This document shows, in pieces, positions 57,326 to 64,000 of a DNA stretch of 64,000 bases. The notes beneath the pieces are model-generated. The model searched no databases and was not told the origin of the DNA. It saw only the letters and a list, made by a program, of their open reading frames with translations. The position numbers and the translations under genes were made by a program. The stretch is from NCBI RefSeq assembly GCF_041260155.1, contig NC_091929.1, positions 30,369,462-30,433,461 on the forward strand, written 5' to 3'. The first letter of the stretch is position 1, and every line of letters starts with the position of its first letter. The DNA comes from Ptychodera flava. Lineage: Eukaryota; Hemichordata; Enteropneusta; Ptychoderidae.

Positions 57326-57879
57326 ATAGGCTCTGTCATTCAATCCTTTTATGTCTTCCTTTCTGATGTACGATTACCATTTGCGTCCTGAACCCAAGAG
57401 TCTCAGATAATTCCAACAAGTTTCGTCAGCGTCAATGAAGCTTAGTCACTTATGGACAATTGTTTTCATTATGTATTCCATTCCTTGAAAGGGTAACCGG
57501 TCAAACTCCTGGTACCAGCATAAACAGTATTTGTGCCATGTAAATTGACAATATCCACGTTAAAAATATCACGACAGTTTTTTACACAATTTCTGTAACT
57601 TCAGCGACTTACATAATGCAAAAGTGACAATCAACTGTCTACCTGAAACACCAAACTTCAAACTTATCGCGAGCGAAAATCTCTTTCATTTTGCTTTCTT
57701 GGAATGATCACTACGCGGTGTGGCGCATTCAGCATTCGGTCTTTCTTATTGTTCGTTCCTTGCCTTAACTATATATCGGCGGTTGTTCTTGTAAGCTAAA
57801 CAGACTAATAACGAAAAAGGGTGCCTCATCTCATCAATTTGTCAGAGATTTCGGATTAGGAGTTAACCAATATTTTTTG

Positions 57880-58210
57880 CTTTATGTAGAATGCATCTCG
57901 CGCGCAAATCTTCTGACTCCCAAACATTTACAATATCTTTTGATCTACCACTTGTGGGGGCTCATTTTGAAGCTCATGGCGTAAAGAATGCTTTCACCAG
58001 CATATTTTTATGAAAAATCGAAACCTTTATTTTTTATCATTAATGATGGTCATTTTGAATTTCGAATGTCTTTAGATATTGGATAATTTGTTTCATTTTA
58101 CCAAATTTTGAACGGTGATTCCTGATTTGTGTTTTTTAAAATAAAAGTTTCCTTGCGGGAAGTATGAGCAAACGTTTGAGACTTTAAAGTTTTAGGCGCA
58201 TATTACCTTA
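57880..58210 (+). mobile_element. MITE copy, family 1 (second in copy B)
   Basis: GTAGAATGCATCTCGCGCGC begins it and GGCGCATATTACCTTAAG ends it. It is orthologous by position to 46697-46900 and retains the right terminus lost there. Confidence 0.72.
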
Positions 58211-59449
58211 AGAAGAAAATGGAGAGGAGAGAATATTGGGTGATTCCAACGTAGTCTTCAAAAACACTGAAAACTACAGTCATTTGTATTGAAGACCGGT
58301 CATGACATGCGACCTGCGAATTGCTAAACTGCGATCTGCAACTTTCAAAACTGAGCGACATGCGATCTACGTCTGTTAGATTATAACTACATGCAACGAC
58401 ATACGACCTGCGAGTGATAAAATGGAAACCTATCTTTGATAGGCCATCTGCATGGGGCAGGTAAAGGTAGTATAGCTCTGCGTGGCAGTGCTTCGTGTTA
58501 CTGACTATACCAGGCCTCCCAACCACACCCCTCCTGACAGTTATGGACAAAACCGCTGGTTGCGCCTCCGATTGGGAGCACGCACTTTCTCCGCCTAAAA
58601 CAGCCGATTTTTAATCCAAATCGTCATCGATCTCCGTATTAGAGCACGCTGAACTCGCCCCAATACACGAAGTGTTAAGCTGTGCTTTTAAACTTACGCA
58701 AAGACCACTATTCTCTCTCTATGCTAGGGGACTACTATAATTACGAGTATATTACGTTCCTGCCACGGCTATCCCATTTTTGTGTGAAGGAACACTATGA
58801 GTGGACGCTTTAGAGGTCAGTGGAGTATGGATTCAACAGAACCACATGCACAATTCTCAATGACGAAAATCAACCTTTTTGAACCCTTCCGATTTTTTTT
58901 GAGTCGTACCTCCGTATAACAGCTTCCTATACATTTGCACGCCACTGTGCTCGCAAGTCGAATGCTTAGTTTTTCGGACTGAGATAATCAATTCACATTG
59001 CAACACGATGTAAATTAGTGTACTGTGACGTCAAAACGTACCAGATTCTGGTATGCAAATAATTTGTTCTGAGCCCATAAGCCTAAACATGGAAATCGCA
59101 AAGTTTGACATGGAGGTCTATCAATGGTTGATAGGAGTTCAGAGGAGTGCTGACAGAAGGGATTAGCATATTACTAACATTATTAGACACTTTCAAGCTT
59201 TCTTTGAAATTGTTTCAATTCTAAGAATGTGTTACACTTAATCTCTAGTCGGTTAATTAAACCTCATGAACTAAATACATTTTCAAACTTGTCTTCTGAA
59301 AGAATTGTATTCCCTTGTTTCTCTATGTTATGTCTTTTTATTTGTCTTACTTGGGCATTAAAATACGGACGTTGATGGCTATTACAGTGCATGCCTTAAA
59401 TTGTTAAAGAATCGATATTGCCAGCGTAAAACAGGGGTGCAATATGCAG
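58211..59449. other. Copy B-specific sequence before the minisatellite, no gene recognised
   Basis: It occupies the place where copy A has the Penelope-like fragment and 298-bp repeats. I see a short CGACCTGCGA/CGATCTGCAA repeat near 58310-58415 and no coding exon. Confidence 0.35.
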
Positions 59450-59940
59450 TGTTAAGTATCTCACAGAATGTGCAATGTGACACAGTGCAATGTGTATTGT
59501 GTAGCGTGTCACGGATGTAATGAACGTGACACAAGCTGAAATGTGTCGTGTGACAAAGAAGAAACTATGTGAAACGGAAGTTGCGATGTGCAGTGTGACA
59601 CAGAAAGTGCAATGTGACACACGAGGTGCAGTGTGGCACAGAGTGTGCCATGTGACGCAAAGTGCAATGTGTAGTGTGATGCAGACGGTGCAAGGTGACA
59701 CAAAATGCAATGTGTGGTATTAAACAGAAATGCAATATGCAAGAAGTTGCAATATGTAGTGTGCAATGTTACACAAGGTGCAATGTGTAGTGTGCAGTGT
59801 GACACTAGATACAATGTGACACAGGGTGCAATTTGTAGTGTGACACGGAAGCTGCGATGTGACATAAGGTGCAATGTGTAGTGTGCATGGTGACACAGAA
59901 ACTGGTGCAATGTCACACACAAGGTGCAATGTGTCTGCAT
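59450..59940. repeat. GTGCAATGTGACAC minisatellite upstream of the duplicated exon (copy B)
   Basis: It repeats degenerate GTGCAATGTGACACAAGGTG, GTGTAGTGTG and GACACAGAAACTGGTGCAAT units for nearly 490 bases, twice the length of the copy A array. It ends about 120 bases before coding exon 1, as in A. Confidence 0.88.
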
Positions 59941-60062
59941 GTTTTCACTAGTATCATTGGGATCTAACTAAAAGAAAATCAATGAATCTAGAATCATTTG
60001 CGTATAAAAATAGTATCTTATGAGTGAGTACTCATGATATTTTTTTATGTCTTTAGGGTAAC

Positions 60063-60185
60063 ATGGATTCCCTTATTGGAGAGTGTTGGCGTTGTGGCCG
60101 TGCAGGGACCGTGAAGTGTCCGCAGTGTGATTTTGGTCTGTACTGTTGTAGAAAGTGTATGAAAGAAGACAAGTTTAGACATGAG
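60063..60185 (+). pseudogene. Duplicated first coding exon of the MYND/DUF4470 gene, partial gene
   Basis: It encodes 41 residues almost identical to exon 1 of the 48790-51633 gene (MDSLIGECWRCGRAGTVKCP start; changes include A7E, L17V and R29C). Acceptor (TTTTTATGTCTTTAG) and donor (GAG|GTCAGT) are intact. Seven of the eight finger 1 ligands are present; the last Cys (C44 in the full gene) would come from exon 2. No exon 2 is found up to 64000. Either the gene is truncated, or exon 2 lies beyond the window after an insertion, or the exon is spliced to something else. Low divergence of the exon relative to flanks suggests it was under selection at least for a time. Confidence 0.75.
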
Positions 60186-61090
60186 GTCAGTATCATAGTA
60201 GTCTAAAATTGAGAAAAATAGTTGACTTTCTGCAAAGATGTTTCTTAAAGGTAGGGGACTTGATCCCGGGATCACGTTTATTCTGGTCCGTAAGAGGGTT
60301 TTGGAGGTACATAGCTTTTTGCATTCCATTGAAATTGTAATGCATTAAGTAAATTTCCAGGCAAGACATTTGACGCCAGACACAGGCTATTAAATTGTTA
60401 ATCCTTCGCTGAACACTTTAAGGAGGCCATTGTTTGATGTGCGAAGGCTGAGGAAAAGCTTTATCTTTAGCTTCAATCCTTAGCATGACGGTAAGTTAGA
60501 AATATAATATGTATGTCCTGTTTGTAAGATTACGCAAACATAAATTTAATGTATTTGAAATCCCTGCCTAGCATAAGCAAAAGTAGATTTGTCCTAAATA
60601 AATGATTGGTACCGAGATTGAGCAGAACACCTTCATGGCGAGTAGGAACGACCATAACAACTTTAGAGTTGATGGTATGAATTGAGGATGCTGCACAAAA
60701 AGAATGATAAAAGGCAGCTGCATTGCTTTTGAAATTATTTACATGACAGAAAGTTCAAAAAGTGAGGAATTCTGGAAAAAATGAGCTCTGCAAACTCCAC
60801 AGACATTTCAAACTTTTGAAAACCAACCACTGCATATATCCTAAGTTTCGACCACCTCTCACATTATCTAATGTTCCACCCTTAGCCGTTCTTTGTGAAG
60901 TAGCGTAGTATAGCCATCACTACTCCATTGATTAATTGAAAGTCAAAACGATGCGTTGTGAAACTCGTGGGAAATGACAGCATTTATGAAAGATTTAGTC
61001 TGCCTTGAAAGATTGAAAAGACAGAGTGGTTAACGCGATATGTTGTGGTATCAACTTTTGGGTGTCTCATTGACTGGGTTCAAGTCACTG

Positions 61091-62028
61091 TGATTTTTTA
61101 GTTGTGCGAACATAATGATTTGCGTTCTGTTTTCCCATGAAACGCATGAGAGGGGTGAAAGTGATATGTGAGTGAACGTGGTACAGGCACAGACAAATAG
61201 AGAGACAGACTGGCAACGGGTATTGTTCAAGGTGTGAAGCGGTTACGTAAGCCCTCCATGTACGCCTCGCCTCAGGTAGCTCTCGCCTATCTTTTCTGAA
61301 GAGTGCCACCCATGCACCCTTCGGTAGTTACCGGATTTTTGCCATTATTGAAGCGAAGTATGTTCGGCAAAGTTCGTGTTGTTGTTGTCATTGGCGCTGA
61401 GCGGAATTGGCGTGCTGGCGAAAACAGGAAAGTTTCGGGGAGGTGAGTTTTACCATTTTAAAATTTCCTCTCACATTTTTATGAATATATAATGAGTGTG
61501 TTTGAACCAAATTTGAAAGTCTTTTATCGATACTGTCTGGTTTTACTCAATGGTTTACGGTCAGTCATATCGTCTTTTACAAGTTGGTCATGGAAAGACG
61601 TGTTTATGAAACTGCTGGCGTGTTATGTTTTGATTCGCGTGAAGCAGTGTTTCTGCCCTGAGAGCTCACAAAGTAAGTATGGTTGCTACGCGACTGGCAG
61701 CACGATGCCATGTCGTCGTACTTTTCGCATAATCTCGTGCAATTATCAACCACAAACAAAGTCTCCAAAAAGTCTAACACCTGTGAAGCTCATTTTAATA
61801 TGAAAAGGCCATAGTCTACCGAGACGACCATGAAACAAAAGGCATGCTGCGTTGCTAGTCTGTCCTCTATTTGTCTGTGGTACAGGGGAGTTTCTCAAAG
61901 GGACTGGTCAGTTCTTCCGCCGGGGAGGGAGGTAAGAAGGATAATTTTTTGCAGACATCTATTGCAACTTTCCAATAGAGGGTGACCCCGAGAATGGGCA
62001 AAAACTAAAGGTAAAATGTAAGTAATAG

Positions 62029-62030
<2 letters not shown>
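61091..62030. other. Region after the duplication break; weak first-exon candidate
   Basis: It has no similarity to MYND exon 2. A CpG-rich patch contains an ATG-to-donor frame at 61360-61442 (MFGKVRVVVVIGAERNWRAG start, ending GGGGAG|GTGAGT), a possible first coding exon of a plus-strand gene leaving the window. Support is only the splice donor and composition. Confidence 0.2.

Positions 62031-62121
<91 letters not shown>
62031..62121. repeat. (AT)n microsatellite, about 90 bp
   Basis: An uninterrupted TA dinucleotide run. Such pure runs are self-complementary and length-unstable. Confidence 0.98.
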
Positions 62122-62123
<2 letters not shown>

Positions 62124-63574
62124 ACAGGTGAAATGTAAATTATGTATATAGTTGTATAGTAGTATTTTAGACACTCAGTCACACTGTTTTGTCAATTGTT
62201 GACATGTCAGTTGTAGCATAGGAATTTGGATAAGCTGGGAATGTATTTTTACACTTTCTATGCATAACCAGATGTCCAGAACTATTGTATGCTAATGGTG
62301 CCACAGTACATCAAAAATTTCAGTTGGTTAATAGACTGTTGCCAGCTGTCATGACAAGTGTCTATGAACCCATGCTCCGCTAACTGAAAGTTGTGGGTAA
62401 AGCTTGCCATTTTTAAGTGACAGGTAGCTGTATCTTTTGACAATTTTTCATGATTTTATTCTGTATATAAGAACATAAATGCCCAAACTTCAGTTTGTCA
62501 ACAAAGCATAAATATTTATAAAATATACATTTATGTCCTATATTGCCAATACATAAATTTTGGTCTGGTCTGAAAATTCCGTTTTGCCTAAATATATGTA
62601 GGCTATTAGTGCAACACTGGGCATTGCAATGTACCTTTATCCCTTCCACCATCATTTCACCAAATTGGAGTAAAAAGATTCAGAGAGTACCGATAGATGA
62701 CACTGTAGTTGATATTAAAGAACAAAAGTAAAAAAGGAGTTGTATTTGTCATATATTATAGCTACTATTCCTTAAAGAAACACTAAATTTAACTTTGTGT
62801 TTTCATGAAAATTTTAGGCATACAACTTTATAGTCAGTGACAATGGAATATTTCAGTTCTCTGAAACCATACTTAAATAGTTGTCCTTGTACCAGTTTCC
62901 AAGGTATTGGATATAAATTAGGTTTTCTCTGTATTTAATGACAGGTTCAGAAATTTTATAAAGGAAACTATCACTACCAGCCATTACTCTGTTAGTATTA
63001 GCAAAGTACAAACACGCATATACCAAAACAATGGACAGGAGCAAAGAAAAATGGCTTTTTTTGCTTGGTTCCAATTATATCTTCTGATATGCTCTAGAGA
63101 GTTATTTTCATTGATTGCAGCCAAATCTGTGCGCAGAGTGTCTGAGAGAACCTTTCCTTTTATGCCTGAAACCTTACAAGCACAGCTAATGATGATCAAA
63201 ACTGTCGTTTGTTAACTATCATGTTACTCATAAACAACACATTTTATTTAGAAAACCTGTCACAGAAAGAAATGAGGATAAAAATACCTTGTCATTATTT
63301 CCTTCTAAATATGTCACTGTATCAGTGTATTTTGAAATATGACTGCATGTTGCTTATTAATACTGAGTGCTCATAGAAAAAAACCCAGTAGGGCATCGGG
63401 TTTTCGTCATGCTTTGTATATGAACAGCAGTTTTCGTATTGATAAGCACGCTTTGCAAAACAGACTTTCGATTTGCAAACATCCAGATATCTCTTATGTA
63501 CCGTTGTGTCTCTGATATATTAAAGTTATGCGTCCAACGGACACTTCGAAAACTGTAACTGAATGATGCAATTA
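62122..63574. other. Intergenic or intronic, no gene recognised
   Basis: AT-rich sequence with short open frames lacking domains (for example 62413-62655 and 62853-63199, minus). Nothing further can be supported. Confidence 0.35.
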
Positions 63575-63841
63575 CAATGCAATACAATACAATACAATAC
63601 AATACAATGAAATACAATACTGAAATACAATGAAATACAATACAATACAATACAATACAACACAATACAATACAATACAATACAAAACAATACAATACAA
63701 TACAATACAATACAATACAATACAATACAATACAATACAATACAATACAATACAATACAATACAATACAATACAATACAATACAATACAATACAATACAA
63801 TACAATACAATACAATACAATACAATGCAATACAATACAAT
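63575..63841. repeat. (ATACA)n pentanucleotide array, about 265 bp
   Basis: Mostly pure AATAC/ATACA units with a few variants (GAAATACAAT, ACAAAACAAT, GCAATACAAT) toward the left. All open frames through it on both strands are repeat artefacts. Confidence 0.97.
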
Positions 63842-64000
63842 ACTTTATTAGTCTCCTCGGAGAAATTACAATATCTGCTTTAAAACAATCCGGCAATAGA
63901 CATAAAACAGTCAAGCGCGTACATACGCGAACGTAAAAACGTAATAAAAATAAACTTGCTTTAAGATCTGTTCTGCTTGATTTAAAATTGTAGTCTAAAA
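63842..64000. other. Right edge of window, no feature recognised
   Basis: TTATTAGTCTCCTCGGAGAA just after the pentanucleotide array resembles the kind of unique 3' end that carries a microsatellite tail, so the array may be the tail of a retroposon. This is not established. Confidence 0.2.

Larger units (their letters stand above)
54548..61090. repeat. Segmental duplication, copy B
   Basis: It matches copy A (42605-49850) in order over flanking DNA, two family 1 MITEs, the promoter-side minisatellite, coding exon 1 and most of intron 1. It lacks the pearl-like element, the Penelope-like piece and the 298-bp repeat present in A. Similarity fades at about 61090 (GTCACTGTGATTTTTTAG against GTCACTTTGTCTTGTCTA), which in A is a few bases before exon 2. 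Confidence 0.85.

Noticed and set aside
59396-59940. Minus-strand Cys/His/Thr-rich frames resembling zinc fingers (also at 48418-48684)
   Set aside because: They are translations of the GTGCAATGTGACAC minisatellite; the regular Cys/His spacing follows the DNA period.
61360-61442. First coding exon of a new plus-strand gene
   Set aside because: Only an ATG, a CpG-rich patch and a GTGAGT donor support it; no continuation is visible. Mentioned as a weak candidate only.
63357-63914. Open frames of up to 185 codons (Tyr-Cys-Ile-Val-Leu repeats)
   Set aside because: They arise from the ATACA pentanucleotide array.

Overview
This is an AT-rich animal nuclear window with long repeat-filled introns, GT-AG splicing plus one apparent U12-type AT-AC intron, and a dense crowd of small DNA-transposon remnants. 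The gene content (ZDHHC24, KIFAP3, NTMT1 and a MYND-finger/DUF4470 gene) and the deuterostome-style tRNA SINE suggest an invertebrate deuterostome, such as a hemichordate or amphioxus-like animal. The species cannot be fixed from sequence alone.

Layout. 1-530 is a 98-bp tandem repeat cut by the left edge. 5066-5923 (minus) is an intronless ZDHHC24-type palmitoyltransferase. 10150-32215 (minus) is the complete coding region of KIFAP3, the non-motor subunit of heterotrimeric kinesin-2: 18 coding exons with consistent phases, 826 codons plus stop. Its introns hold a tRNA-derived SINE, several MITE families, a long ATGT microsatellite next to a splice acceptor, and a 4-kb terminal-inverted-repeat element. 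Two related palindromic (foldback) elements with target-site duplications bracket its first coding exon. 35046-35361 (minus) is a possible small gene of unknown function with a serine/aspartate-rich tail. 36954-38380 (plus) is NTMT1, the N-terminal Xaa-Pro-Lys methyltransferase, with two coding exons.

From about 42.6 kb to 61.1 kb lies a diverged segmental tandem duplication. Copy A (about 42605-49850) leads into a complete two-exon gene (48790-51633) with two MYND zinc fingers followed by a DNAAF3-like DUF4470 region. Copy B (about 54548-61090) keeps the same flanking sequence, the same degenerate GTGCAATGTGACAC minisatellite in front of the gene, and the first coding exon (60063-60185). Similarity stops next to where exon 2 should begin, and no exon 2 is visible before the window ends. 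Insertions found in only one copy (a pearl/Helentron-like element and a Penelope-like fragment in A) and MITEs found in both give a relative order of events. The right end is repeat-rich: an AT microsatellite and a long ATACA-type pentanucleotide array.

Functional links. KIFAP3 acts with KIF3A/KIF3B in ciliary transport, and DUF4470 is the family seen in the ciliary dynein assembly factor DNAAF3. A shared ciliary theme is possible, but neighbouring genes in animals usually need not be functionally related.
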